Positions 1 through 13,104 of a DNA stretch of 64,000 nt are shown here, piece after piece. Both the position numbers and the translations under genes were made by a program. The stretch is from Diploscapter coronatus (Eukaryota > Nematoda > Chromadorea > Rhabditida > Rhabditidae), in assembly GCA_964036155.1 (NCBI GenBank), contig OZ038422.1, positions 13,353,201 through 13,417,200 on the forward strand. The letters are read 5' to 3'. Under the pieces are notes generated by a model. It did no database searches. It was not told the DNA's origin and worked only from the letters and a program-made list of their open reading frames with translations. Each line of letters begins with the position of its first letter. Position 1 is the stretch's first letter.

Positions 1-2203
1 GGTTTGAGACCATTAAACTAGGTTTGCATAAACCTAGATACAATGTACCTTGGAACATAATAGTCCTTCAAGCGTAATTTCATACGAATGACAACTAACT
101 GTTTGAATTTTTAGATCGTAAGATCGTAATCTTGATATTGATTATTTTACATTTCTCTTTTATAGCCATCACTACACAGAACGTTTGACAATCTTGACGT
201 TTATCGCGCAAATTTGGTTGAGACGTATCCAAAACTTCTATCATCAACTATTATCTCAACTTACTTACGAATTTTCCTGGACTTCCTTTTCTGACCCCTG
301 TTTTTTGTTCTCCTCATCGATGTATGGGGCCAGGGCCGAAATTGATTTGCCTGGAAAAGAGGAAAAACTGCCTTCCTCTTTGCACGAAATATGCATTCCA
401 CTTATAGGGGTGGGATCTAGAAAGGAGAGGAAGGAACCTTATTGCCTTTAGAGGCGATGTGCAGATGCGCACAGCCCCCACCCCTTATTTTATTCCCACA
501 TCATTCAGAACCCTACATCCTCGTTATATTTAGACGGATTTTATCATATTGAGTAACTTTCAAGGGTAGTAACTTTGTTATTTTCCAACTTTTGTATTTC
601 ATTTTGGTATATAAATGTTCCTCTAGTTGAGATCTATAAAATGATACCGAATTTGTCCGATTTATCAACTCTAAGCCCTTGTAGCTCTTCAATTTTTCGC
701 ATTTTTCTCCTCAAGTTTGATATATACCTGTTCCCCAAGGCTTGCTCTACAAAACTATGCTAGACTTTTTCTATATTCTTCTGTTGAAGGTCAATTTTAC
801 ATCGCAAATTGCTCATTTGGAATTCAATTTAGTTGAATACCGGCGTGATATTCGATACTTTTGACGAAATCGTCGAATCCGCCGCAAACACGCCTGCGTC
901 ACAGCATCGATTCGAACTTTGCCGTGTATTTGCGAATATTCGCCCTCTTCACACTGCCCTGTCTTTAAACGGCAGAAAAATCTTTCCGTCTCCATTTTCA
1001 CCTTACTATTTCCAGCCGAGAGTGAGAAACAGCATAGGAAAATGAGGATAAAAAAAGATTTTTTTGCTGTATACGACAAGACGCAGCGCTCTTATGATAA
1101 CATTTTCAAAAAAAGATGATCTTTTTGGCGAAATTCATTTTACAGTGAATATTCATGTTGAATTTGGAAATTCAAGCAGGTGCAAAATTTTCTTATATTT
1201 GAGCGTTTATTTACCTGAAAATTAATCTATCAGAATCTTTTAGCAAACTCTAACTTCTGACCAAAAGAATTTCTAATTATTGAAATTTCTTTTATATAAC
1301 TGCAAAATTGTAGTTTATTTGGCGGATTTTTGTATTATTTTCGTTTTAAAAGGAGACTTTAAATTTGTCGTAGGATTAGGTGCATACTTAAAAAACTTCA
1401 ATGCACAAATATTCCAGCAAGTGTCATCGCTCGCGCTTTATTTCCTATTCATTAACATTCATTCATAGAACGGCAAAATTCACTTCTTCTTCTATAGGGA
1501 AAAGAAAGGGAAGTTCCCAGAAAAGTGCTTTTCACAATTAGCAGAATCGCTTTACCGCGCGTCAGACTAGAAGAAAAGAGAAAGAAAGAGACTTGAATAA
1601 CTTATCTTGTAACTAGCTTGAACCTTTTTCTACCTGGTAACTTTCAGCCTACCTCCAAAGATCTATTTTTTAATCGTTTTCTTCAAATTATTCTGCAATT
1701 GATATCCAATTCTCATGTTGTTATCACATTGATTCAATTTTAAGGCTAATATTTTCTTTCTTGCCAATGACTCGAGCCCACTCATTTAAATCCAATTATC
1801 ACGCATAAAGATCCGCAAAATGTTGTCTGCAAACTATCGAATTTTCTCATAGCATTTCTTTCGATCATTTTTTCGTTCCCGGAAAATCCTATTTCCCCCA
1901 GACTAGCATTTTCATATCAAATCTATTTATCTCCGAATTTCGTTAAATATCGATTACTCTTGCTAACTTTTAAAGATGCGTCAATTTTTAGCGCTAATGC
2001 CACAACGAGTGGTAGATCAATCGAGCACGTGTAGCGGGGTGGTGAAAAATCAGGATGTCAGGATTTTTAACGAATAATATTTTCTGCTAACTTTCAACGC
2101 ACATGAATAAAAAAATAAAACTTAGACCTTTACATTATGATATTTTGAGTTTTTATTACAATTTATTTTCTAACTAAAGAATCTTAAATGTGCTGATTTT
2201 CAG
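1..2203. other. 5' flank or long introns upstream of the UBC gene; no firm gene
   Basis: I cannot support a complete gene here. The BIRC6-type gene is still open at its first firm exon (2204), so part of this stretch is probably its introns and earlier exons. One tentative exon at about 1992-2040 has a TTTTTAG acceptor, would end in phase 0 before GTGAAA, and fits the phase of the next exon. A GC-richer block at 835-1080 is open on both strands but lacks a usable start codon or clear splice partners. Confidence 0.4.
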
Positions 2204-5200
2204 ACTCCAACCGTCTCCTTACCATCGCCTTCCATCGAAAGCGATCCAGGCGAGTCGCTTGGGTGCACAGCTGTAGCTGTGCTGGCATTTAGGAGGTAAT
2301 TTTTAATATAGTCCAAAAATTGTAATCTAGTAACTTCATGACATATTATTCACTGGTATTTGGACATTTACTGTTAGACAACTTCATCTAGGTCTTATGA
2401 AGTATAGCTCTGAAGAATAAGTTGAAATTCCCCAACTTCGTATAGTTCCAAATTTATCCTTAAAGGTCACAGGATTTCAATGTGATCCTAACAAATTCAA
2501 AATCGTGATCTTAGTGATTGTGTATTCTAGCACCGTGTAGTACAGGTCTTGAAATTTTTCGCTATAAAAATTCAAATACAAACATCAGACATTTGCTCAT
2601 TTTTGTAGCCATCAAATTTCCGCGTTTTATTTTAAATCGAAAAATTTTCCCACACCGAAATCGCCGCTTGACGCAGGTAGCGAAATACAAATTTTCTCTT
2701 TGAAAATAATGAGTTTTCCTTTGCTAATGTCAAAAATAATTGCATTACTACTTTCCTCGAAATCATAAGGGCCACCGAATATACTTCAGTCTTTTTCGTC
2801 ACGATTTAGGAGGCATCTTGAAATTTTTAATCCAATTAGAAATTAAGTTAAATTAAAGCTCTTTAATTAAGGTATGATGCATCATTTAATTTCAATGATC
2901 ATGTCATGACTTTCTTGAAACTAAATACCAAACGAAGTCTGCCTTAGTTCAATCTACCATATCAAGAAAAATAAACTTATGTCATAGATATCTCAAGTCA
3001 ATAATTTAAACATATCTAAAAATTACATGCTCTAAGAAAGTAATCTTTATTAACTCTTCTAGTTATGATATTTAATTAAGGTGCTTCAACCAGCGTCGCT
3101 CACGTCCCCAACATCAATTGCCTCAGAAACGACCTTCCAGCGCAGGTGATAAAATCCCTCATCTTATCGTTTAAGTTATCATAAAAATAAGAAAAAAACT
3201 TAATATTTCAAAAATTCAAATCATTAATATTTCATGGCATATTTAAATTTCTTAAGGGAATTTGTATTATTTAAGTCAATGAGTCAGTCATGTGTACTTG
3301 GAATATTGTTCTTGAGTTTTAAGGTCTTAGGAATTTCTAAACGATGTCCTAAAAGTATAAAATGTATGGGATCCTATTCAAAAGTACAAATTCAGGAATA
3401 TGATAGCCACATGGGTTTTATTTGAAAATTAGGTCGTCTGGTATTTTTTCATAATTCGTATCTGCCATTCTAATATTATCACCAAACTATATAGCCTTTT
3501 CGTGATAAAATTTGATATATCATTATAATCTAGACGCAGCTACAATAATTGTATCTTCTGAATAGAGAGCGCAAGTGATTTCTCAAATCTAATGCTTGTG
3601 GGATTTTAAGCCTACAAAAATATTGCGAGACCCTTCAAATACTCGTATCAAAAAGAGTTTTCCAATTTGGCTGAGTCTTGGCTCTTCCAAATGTTTTCGA
3701 CTGTTCGTCAATAGAAATTGGCATTTTGGCTCTTTACTTGTCGAAAATCGAATCCACTCTTAACTCCCACACTCTTATAGTTCCCCTCTTGTGGGCTTGT
3801 AATTTATGCTTGCATTTTATCATCATATTTCATATCATATCACATCGAGAAAAAGCTCGTATGCGAATTTGATTTGTTTTGTCGTATGGGGCTGGGCTCT
3901 ATGCGGATAGCAATTGTTTCTTACTCGAGCCGAGGCCTTTACTGCTTCGTTGTTAGGGGAAACGCCATATTTTCCCTCTGCATTTCATTCTTCTCTTCAC
4001 GTATATCTTATGCTTTATACAAACCTAGAATTTCGCCTGTTTCGCTCTGTAATTTCGGGCCTTATTATTATTATTATGTTTTTAATTTTAGATATCGATT
4101 TAAATTTTAAAAAGTTAATCATAATCTTACATCAATCTCTTTCTTTATTTAGCTCTATCTACAACAACTTCCCAAGATAAATGACTTCAAATTTGATCTT
4201 TAAAACTATATAATCTTGAGCTATATTTTGAAGTCAGAATTTACTTAAAGTTTTGAATTTCAGCCCCGAATTCTTCCCGTTGGTTCGGCTGCGCATGGTG
4301 GTCCCGTTTGTCACGAATGGGCAGTGCTGCTAGCTCGTCCAGGTACTTTTCAGCCAACTTTGAACACTTTTCCTGAATATTTTAGGAGCAAAGTGCTTAT
4401 TTCTTACATAATATCAGTAGCCTCGAGCCTAAAATTCAATTTCCAGCAGTCCGGAACCCGAGGAGGCTCTGACCTTGTACGATCGACTTCTCAATGCACT
4501 CAGTGAAAGACCCCTGAAAATGGCACATATGCTCAAAGTCACGAAGTACGATCATCTTAAATTTCTGATTTTTAAGAATTAAAACCTAACATATGTCATT
4601 TCTAAATATTTGACGTTATTAGCGATATTTGATGCATTCTGAGCATATTTTATGCTCGAATAATCTCACCTACAAACTACGACATGAGGATTTAAGGGTC
4701 AATGTTAATCTTCAATTTTTAGATGGATAAATGAATCCACGCCCTCCGAAAAGGCTACCATGTATGACGTTGGTATCGTTCAGATCATATGTGAACTAAT
4801 CTCAGATTCTTCTTCCATGGAAGGCTATAGGTAATAAAACTGACCATATTTTATCTTAAAAAAACGCTAAATTTTAGCTCCCGAACCGGATCTGGTGAGC
4901 GGAAAAGGCGCTCTCGAAGGAATTCAAGCGCTAATAGTAACACTCAGAAGGGAGTTGGATATGGGCATGGTTCTACGAGGTCGAGATGGGATATAGAAAG
5001 AACGGTATGCTAGAAGAAATTAGCAAAAAAAAATTGTTTAAAAAAAACTGGTAAGAATCGGCATTTTAGGTCGAAGAAAGACTAGCTCGAGAAGAGCATC
5101 TGATATGGCTTCTGAATGCTCTAAGTGCCTTTATTTTCGCGTGTCCTGCCGAATTCAGGGTTGATGATAACTCAGGACTAGCGACTCCTGACAGGGACTC

Positions 5201-8200
5201 GAGTGACTATGCTCATATTACACAGCCTGTAAATTTTTAAAATAAATAATCATAACGCGAAAAATCATATGTATAATTTGTCACTAAAATGTGACTCATA
5301 TTCTTAAACATATTCATTAATATCGTAGAATTTTATATTTCGAATATCATGCGGCTTATTTTGTTATTAAGTTAGGTTTAATATCGTGATATCCAATATT
5401 CACCATCTTTAAAAATCATATTATTCTTTAAAGCATATTTCAAATACCGCTTTATTTCACTTAAACTATTTTAGGTAGTCCGCGAAATCGGTGAATCGCC
5501 GATCATCACCCTTCTCGAATATCACCTGAAGAACGATAGCGTGTTTGACGTGTCAGAGCATATGGAATTGTACCAGGTGGGAGTTTCTTTTAATTACTAA
5601 TACTAGTAAAAGATCAGACAATCATTTGAAAGCAAAACCCTGATTACTTATTTACATAAATTTCGAAGATTACGATATTTTAGGCCCTCCTAGAGATTGC
5701 CGCTTCTATGGCTACGGTGCCTGAACTAGTTGTGCATTTGGTGAAGCCCTACGCGCAAGGTCGGTTAATTATATCATATGTACTTTAGCTATAAATTATT
5801 GCGCAATTATTACGTGATTAATTTATCTTGTCTTACAATATGCTATTATCTTCTTAAAATTGACCTATACTTTGGAAAAATCTGAAGTATACATTTTTAA
5901 TAACTCTTTCATTTTATAAATTTTAGGGGCTAAATCCATCGCAAAGGAATTGATTCCCAAGTTCAAAGACACCATGAGGGCTTACACGACAACCTGGCGA
6001 GGGCAGACCGGGTCGCCCGACTTCAGAATGATCGACTTCATCAACAAGGTCGAACTGCATTCTCAGGTTAGCTCGAAATTAGTTTTCCTAAAAGAGTTTA
6101 AAATTTAGGTTATTTTATCAGCTGCAAGAAGATATGAAGCTGAATTGCCAATTGAAATGAGAATTAGAACAGCTAGTGGAATTAGGCCTAGGGCTACCCA
6201 GTCGGAGGTCTCACTTTGTCGGTAAGTTAATTTAAAAAGTCTATTTCGAGCACTCCTAATTCTATAAATACCCAATGATCAAGGTATTACTTTATTTAAA
6301 CTCATAAAATGGTACGTAATATTGTGAAACATTAAACTATTTTTTTAAACCATGTTATTCTCTTAATGTCGCTTATAAAATACCTCAAATACGTCATATA
6401 TTTAGATTTAGATATATTTTATCCTATTTGATTAATGTAAACTTATTAATTTCAATTTTAGAAAGCCCTTCGATGAAGGCAGTCGTCCCGAGACCCCAGC
6501 GGATATTCCTTCTCTCTATCCAAAGGCTCTGAAACATCTCCAAATGCAGACGTATCGCTTCATCGGTGACTACGGCAAGCTGGTCATCCCATACACGTTC
6601 AAGAAGGAGATGCGAAACACCAATCCATTTTCACCTTCTCTTAGGGAAAGGTTGGATTTTTCGTTATTAAAGACATTATCTTGCACAACTGCTATTGAGT
6701 ATATCAAAGTTCGCTCTGTCGAATGATTTTCTGTGCGTAGTTACAAAATGACGGCAGGCTCTTTCTCAAATATGACTCACGCTTTCCTATAGAAGAGTGG
6801 CTAATTTGATCAAATCGTGCCGCCATATTGCCCTTGCCTTTCCTGCTACATAAATCAAAATAATCTTATCATCATTATAAGTGTGAAACTTAAGAAAGAT
6901 TTTTTTTAATGAAGTAACCACATAACGCGTTGAGAGAGTGATGATAAACGATGTATGAACTTTTTCAAATTTTCTGAAGTTTAAAAATGTCAAATTTTCA
7001 GAACCAAACGCATCGCCAAAGAGTTGGCTTCAATGACTAACGCTCTTCCCCTTAACGCCTCAAATTCCATCTTCATTTGTGTCGATGAAGGTCGATGCGA
7101 CATTTTAAAAGTAAAAAAAATTCTTTCCCTTAAAAATCGATGTTTCAAATCTAGGTCCTAATCTCTGGTCCTGATGGCACGCCTTATCAAAACGGTCTAT
7201 TCGAATTCGATATTTTCTTCCCGAGCGGGTAAGTGGATACAATATTAGCAATATATGTCTCAAAGATAGTACTAAAATGTCGCAAAAGTGTTGGTAGAGT
7301 ACCCAAAAACTCAATTCAGGTACCCTTTTGCTCCACCGAAATGTGCATTTTTGACGACGGGTTCTGGAAATGTTCGGTTCAATCCGAACCTGTACAATGA
7401 CGGTAAAATCTGCCTCTCGATTCTCGGAACATGGGAGGGTCGGCCCGAGGAAAAATGGACGCCTTACTGCTCACTCATCCAAGTGCTTGTTAGTATTCAG
7501 GTAAGAAAAATATGAATTCCAGTAAAATTACAAAAATGATCAATTATCGATGGAAGCTACCGAAAAATCATCAGTTTTCGTAACTTGTGAATTACAAGAT
7601 ATGGTAAAAATTATAAGGAAAAATCGCATTCTACCCTTACTTATCCTATTTCGCCTATATCTTGTTTCATTATGCCATACGGTTTACAATTGGCCAGAAA
7701 TTTCATTAAAAATTACCAAAATATTCAACTTCAGGGCCTAATTTTCGTGAAGGACCCGTATTTCAACGAGCCTGGGTTCGAGAAGTACCAGGGCACAGAA
7801 AAGGGCGAGGACTATTCGCGAAAATACAACCTCCAAATCGAACATGCTACGTTGAATTACGCTATTCGAGATCAGTTGAAAAATCCTCCACCGTATTTTA
7901 AGGTACGTGATTTACACAGAGTCAGACTTAGGGAGATTTTCGACCAGAATTACAAATTTTAGGGAGAGGGTACACAAGATTATTTTTTATAGAAAGGGGT
8001 AGGAAACAAGGTTTTGGGAATATTTTGATATAATAGTGCTACGCACCAGGATTTTGGCATAAATCCTACCCAGATTCGCAGAGTACTTTTTTAAATCATA
8101 AAAGCCATTTCTTTAGAAAGTGGTGCAGAGACATTTCTGGTTGAAGAGGCACGCGATCATCGAGCAAGCTAAGAATTGGATTAATGAGATGAGAAAGGAC

Positions 8201-8669
8201 TTGACTGAGGCGGAAAATAATCCGAAACGAAAGGACTCGTTCGCGTTCGAAGCCATGTGCAACCCGTTCCATCAGGTAATTGTGGTAACCATGAAATAAT
8301 CGGGAATTATGCCATCATGACCAAGAATTATCGCGACATTAATCAAGAGAAGTCATTAAAATATCCAATTAACTTTTTCTAAATAAAAATAATGCATTCA
8401 AAATAAGTAGAAAAATTTTGGCGATATTCCTTGTCAGTCAAGTTATCATAATGAGCACGATATCTTAGTTATCGGTAAATACCAATCTTTTACCTCTTTT
8501 CAAAGAGAAATTTGTCTTAGCATTGCATAGAGAAGAACATGACTTCAGCCATTATCAATTGTTTATTGTTATTGTTGAAATTATTGATTTTTTGCAGGAA
8601 CGATCAGTACAACAACTAATTCAAGACCTGCATAACATGCAATGCCCCGTCGACCAATGTATGATATAA
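2204..8669 (+). CDS. BIRC6/UBC-17-like large ubiquitin-conjugating enzyme, C-terminal part (5' end missing)
   Basis: E2 ubiquitin-conjugating enzyme of the BIRC6 (BRUCE/Apollon) class, which transfers ubiquitin to apoptosis and autophagy regulators in the cytoplasm. I assembled 18 exons: 2204-2295, 3081-3145, 4264-4342, 4447-4545, 4723-4830, 4878-5004, 5070-5228, 5475-5576, 5684-5759, 5927-6066, 6109-6221, 6462-6650, 7002-7110, 7155-7228, 7320-7500, 7735-7902, 8117-8275 and 8598-8669. All phases agree and give at least 703 aa. The helical region before the UBC fold contains [13 protein letters not shown], typical of BIRC6. The UBC core is encoded from about 6462: [20 protein letters not shown], then [16 protein letters not shown] with the active-site cysteine in GKICLS, then PYFNEPGFE. 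The stop is at 8667. The first three exons are less certain. The C. elegans counterpart is probably ubc-17 (from memory). No BIR domain is visible; whether one lies upstream cannot be told. Confidence 0.85.
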
Positions 8670-9899
8670 AATGGGCTATAAACTCGAAATTTGGATAAAA
8701 ATGCACATTTCTTTGATTCTTTCATCACGTGTATGTACAGAATAGTTTATTGAGTTTTCCCTTCAAATTGAATGTTTTTTCAACAAATATCACCAAATTT
8801 TGATATAAAACTTCACTTAGCCACGAGTGTTTCGTCGTTACGATATATTGAAATTCTCAACAAATAACAAAATTCAAGAGCAATCAAAGTTACTTCAATT
8901 AGGAATCTGTTCCTGAATAATTTATAATTTATGAGGAGAATTTATTTAATACGTTATCCCTATCTTATGAGTTTGCCTTTGAATAATTGTGAATATTTTC
9001 GCGTCTTCCAAATTGGCATATCTTGGAAGTGTTTGGATTTTCGTTTTTGTTTAATTTGAAAATAAACCAATTTCAAATTTCAATTTTTTAAAATTTCACC
9101 ATACCGGAGCCTAATTTTTTTATGTGTTGTAATGCATGCTAGGCTGAATTAAAATAAAGAAAAAGAATATGCGTGATGGTGCATAGCACTTGTCTCAAGG
9201 GGTCTCAACCATCGCATGTAGGCTCGATTTTCTATCGATTTTTAATTTATCTTCAAATAACACCTATGGTCAAGGTCAAATACGTCATTTGACTTCTCAC
9301 GTATAATCGATCGTTGATCTATTAGTGGTTGGGGCGTACTCAACTCGATCGATCAGCTAATTGCTCTTTATATGTAGGAAACTCGATCTTTCTATCCTTC
9401 AACATGTGATGAGAGTTTCTTTACATTTTCATTGTTGTGACTCTTTTCTGATTTCTGGCATTTCTCTCTTTTCTGCCTGTTTTTTTCCATTCTCATTTTA
9501 TCGCTATGATGCAAAAGCAAAATTCTCGCAGACACAAGACCACTATTTATTTGCGTCGAAAACTCTTATTTGAAAGAGTGCACACTATATCGACATTTTC
9601 TTCCCAGTTAAATTTAAAATAGTGAAAATATTGTGCAATTTTTCATAAGCTAATCTGTTTAAATTCACCTTTAACTCTATTTTCATTTAGAGTATATTAT
9701 CTTTCAACTTTGCATCATTGTTAAACTTGATGCTTTCAGTGTAATATTTCAAAGCACTTCTAAATTTCAAAATTGCATCACTTTGTAGATACGAATAGGC
9801 TTTCTTCATCATACGTTTTAAAATATCGGCATTTGCTTCATTTTAATTTATTATTTTTGTCGTAGCACAGTTGAATGATATTACTTTCAGTAATTGGCC
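8670..9899. other. Intergenic: UBC 3'UTR and UGT promoter
   Basis: AT-rich DNA between the UBC stop and the UGT start. AATAAA-like motifs near 9060 and 9153 may serve the UBC transcript. No further gene, RNA or repeat is recognisable. Confidence 0.5.
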
Positions 9900-12659
9900 A
9901 TGCGGAGCCAAACAATACTTGTGCTGTTATTTGCGATTGTTCAAATATCGTCCCCACTAAAAATTCTGCTTATGTGTTGGGATGTCTCTAATTCTCAGGT
10001 ATAAATTAAAATTAAAACTAAAACTAAAATAAAATTCAACCTTCAGCTCGGCTTTTACATGCGTATCGCGGATACTTTGCTGCATGCGGGTCATGAAGTT
10101 ACGATTATGAAGTTTGAAGCGTACGCGGGAAGGGATTCAGATCAATTGAAAATCGACCCTAGAATCAAAGGTCTGAATTTAAAAAAAAAAAAAAAAAAAA
10201 AAAAGTTAATATAAAACATATTTATATTGTCAATTTCAATTTACTTTTTAATATTATATTATATTTAAAATAAATATTCAATTTCAAATTTTTGAAATAT
10301 AATATTTTAGTTCACAATGTCGACACTCATCTACCCTTCTCAAAGGATGAAATGATAGCGCAACAGGCGAAATTTATATTTAAAGTAAGCAGTTTTTAAT
10401 TAGTATTTTCAAATTTGAAAATTTAGGACTTTTCATATTTCGACTTCGAGATGTGGAAAATGGCGAGTAACTCTTCGAAAATGTTCGCCGCTTCTTGTGA
10501 AAGTAACCTCTAGAATTAACGTCTTAAAAATTAACATACTCTATAAAATATTCAAATTAACTTGATTTTAGAAATCGCCCAAAATAAGGAGTTGATTCAA
10601 TGGGTCAAGTCTGGGGAATACGATTTGGCCATGCCTCATATGTAATATCCGATCTCAAAATATCTAAATTACTCTAATTTCAGGTATTCACTATGCGCTT
10701 TAGGTATTATTAAACTTGCTAATATTCCTACTTGGATTTGGGTGAATAGGTATCGGCATAATGTTTAATCTCTACTTTTACAATCACAAAATTTTAGCGC
10801 CTTCATGATGGACTTCATTGCTTATGTCATTGGACCGCCTATTTTCCCTTCCTATGTACCACGTAATACCGTCAAATTACCAGAATATCTTTCTCCCGGT
10901 AATCTATCCATTTTAGCGATGATGATGGCAGCCACAGATAATATGAACTTCTTGGAGAGAACCAAAAGCTTCATGGGTCATGCGGTCATGTACTTAACTT
11001 GGCCTATGTAAGAATATCATGTTTCCAATTTTTTAGCTAAAATCATGGATTTTTTTTTCATAACACTACCGCTTTGTCTAAGGAATAACCCAATACTGTG
11101 CATTATATTCCGAAATTTTTTTACTATATCATAAAAATAGCATGATATAGTGCATCATTGTCTAAGTTATTTGATAATTAAAAAACCTAATATTATTAAT
11201 TTAATGGTTTTATATTTTATGCTCGTCGGCAATAAAGAAACCGAAATGTACCGTCAGGTTTACGGTCATTCGTTTCCCGACCTTTATGACGTCGCTCGGG
11301 AGTGCCCTCTCGCAATGCTCAACTCGAATGAAATGTTCGAGTTTCCCCGACCTTTAATGGCCAAATTCGTCTATATCGGAGGGTTGGGAATGGGTATTGG
11401 GAACGAAACCAGAAGTCCTCTGAATCTGGTAATTTTTTAGTTCTTAAAATTGTTAAGTCAAAAGATATTTTTGCTACAAATGTTAAATTTTGTCTTCAAA
11501 TCTAACATTTACCAATATCCGTACCTTGAGAGTATGAAATTATCTTTATTTTTCAGGATTTCAAAAAGCTAGTCGACGAATCTAAATCCATCGTCGTTTT
11601 TACCTTTGGAAGTATCGCACCAGCTTACAAAATGCCTGACTATTGGAAGGAAGCGTTTTGGGGAGCTTTCAAGGACTTATCTGGTAGGAATTATTAACGA
11701 ATGCGCTAATTTTTAGAGTATTCATTTTTATTGTATTACTTTTTTACATTCTAATTCAGAACATACCTTCATCATGAGGTACGAAAAACCTGAAGAACTT
11801 GTGGGGAAATTACCTTCAAATGTCCACGCCTTTAAATGGATTCCCCAAACTGATCTTCTTCTGCAGCCTAAAACCAAACTGCTCATCACCCATGGAGGCT
11901 ATAATTCTCTTCAGGTACTCTTTTCTTAATCGAACTTTCAATGACATATAATTTTATCGTGATTTAAAGAAATCACTCCTTTAAAGTCAGTGAAGTTTAT
12001 AGTAAGCCAAATATTTGGACTTAAAAAAAAAAAAACTTGCATATCGATTCTTCCAGGAAGCAATTTCGACCGCGGTTCCAGTTGTAGCCATTCCGCTTTT
12101 CGGTGATCAGCCCAAGAACGGCAAGATCATCGAAAGTCGACACTTCGGCGTGACGCTGCAGAAGTCTGAAATTCAACGGGACAAAATCAGGGAGGCGATC
12201 AAGACGGTTGTGGAGGATGAAAGGTATGATCTTCTTGATTCATCGAATACATTGCTACTCTCTGCTCTTGCTAAGAAGGTACTAACTTTAAAAAAAAAAA
12301 AACTTTTTTTTTGTATAAAATACTTAAATCGTAATTTACTTGAATACATTCATTTCAGCTACAAGAAATCCATCACTCGTGTTCGGCAAATGATCAAGAA
12401 ACGCCCAGTGTCCGCTGAAGACCTACTTATCAGATGGACCGAATTTGTGGGTGAATTTAAAACCCTCGAAAATCTGAGACCCAAGGCCCAAGATCTGTCA
12501 TTCATAGTGTATCACTCGATTGATGTGATGGCATTTTTATTATTCGTTGCATTTACTGTCTTGTATATTATCTACCTCATTTTTAAGTTCATTATCAGGT
12601 TATTTATGGCATTTTTACGAAAAATTGGTCTTATATCTCAGAAGCAGAAAACCGAGTAG
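9900..12659 (+). CDS. UDP-glucuronosyltransferase (UGT), type I membrane protein
   Basis: Transfers glucuronic acid or glucose from a UDP-sugar to small lipophilic molecules, working in the ER lumen. Exons: 9900-9998, 10047-10170, 10311-10384, 10427-10502, 10572-10641, 10684-10749, 10798-10976, 11238-11428, 11557-11683, 11760-11914, 12057-12223 and 12359-12659, giving 542 aa, the usual UGT length. An N-terminal signal peptide ([18 protein letters not shown]) precedes the acceptor-binding half. The UGT signature is [10 protein letters not shown], then [11 protein letters not shown], then PLFGDQPKN. One C-terminal membrane helix (about residues 500-530) ends in a short Lys/Arg tail. The 10976/11238 junction is my least certain: another donor at 11008 exists, but only the chosen pair restores the frame and the normal length. 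A poly-A run at 10181-10204 lies in intron 2. Confidence 0.85.
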
Positions 12660-13104
12660 ATTTACAGTATTTAATTCCGACTATTTTCAAACCGCAGGAC
12701 ATCATTGACACAGGACTTGATAAAATCTACTTCTCTTATTTCTTGTATCATGATCCCATGAGGTTTACAAGCCACCTTAAAATTCTATATCCTGAAACAT
12801 TTAAATCTACGATCTCAGGGGATATTGTAGCTTTGATTTTTATGCTATAGAGGATTTAGCTAAATTCGTTTCTTCGAATAAATAACCGTAGTCTCTCTTA
12901 TTCGCTTTCGATAAACGCTTCGGCTTTTTCTGTATCGAAAGCTTAGACAAAAGGCGTGGCATTCAGAGAAGTGCAAAAGCGCAGAGAGCGATTTTTAGAG
13001 GTGAAATCGGCTTTTCCTCCTATTCTCGTCCCTATTTAACCGCCCCATCGTTCGGGATTTGGAGTGTATTCCTCCATTTCGTTGATTTCACACGAAATAT
13101 CCAC
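12660..13104. other. Intergenic: UGT 3' end and C6 gene promoter
   Basis: Contains an AATAAATAA run near 12887 that may be the UGT polyadenylation signal. A TATTTAA box near 13034, about 70 bp before the C6 gene start, is a candidate TATA element. No gene seen. Confidence 0.45.

Noticed and set aside
813..1079. Minus-strand frame that translates to a signal-peptide-like start and a Cys-containing small protein
   Set aside because: Its first codon is TTG, a stop lies just upstream, and the first in-frame ATG comes after the signal-like part. The plus strand is also open over the same bases, so neither can be trusted.
12224..12330. Continuation of the UGT frame past 12223 (YDLLDSSN and a Lys run)
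   Set aside because: It runs into a poly-A tract; splicing at 12223 to 12359 gives the normal UGT C-terminus and length.
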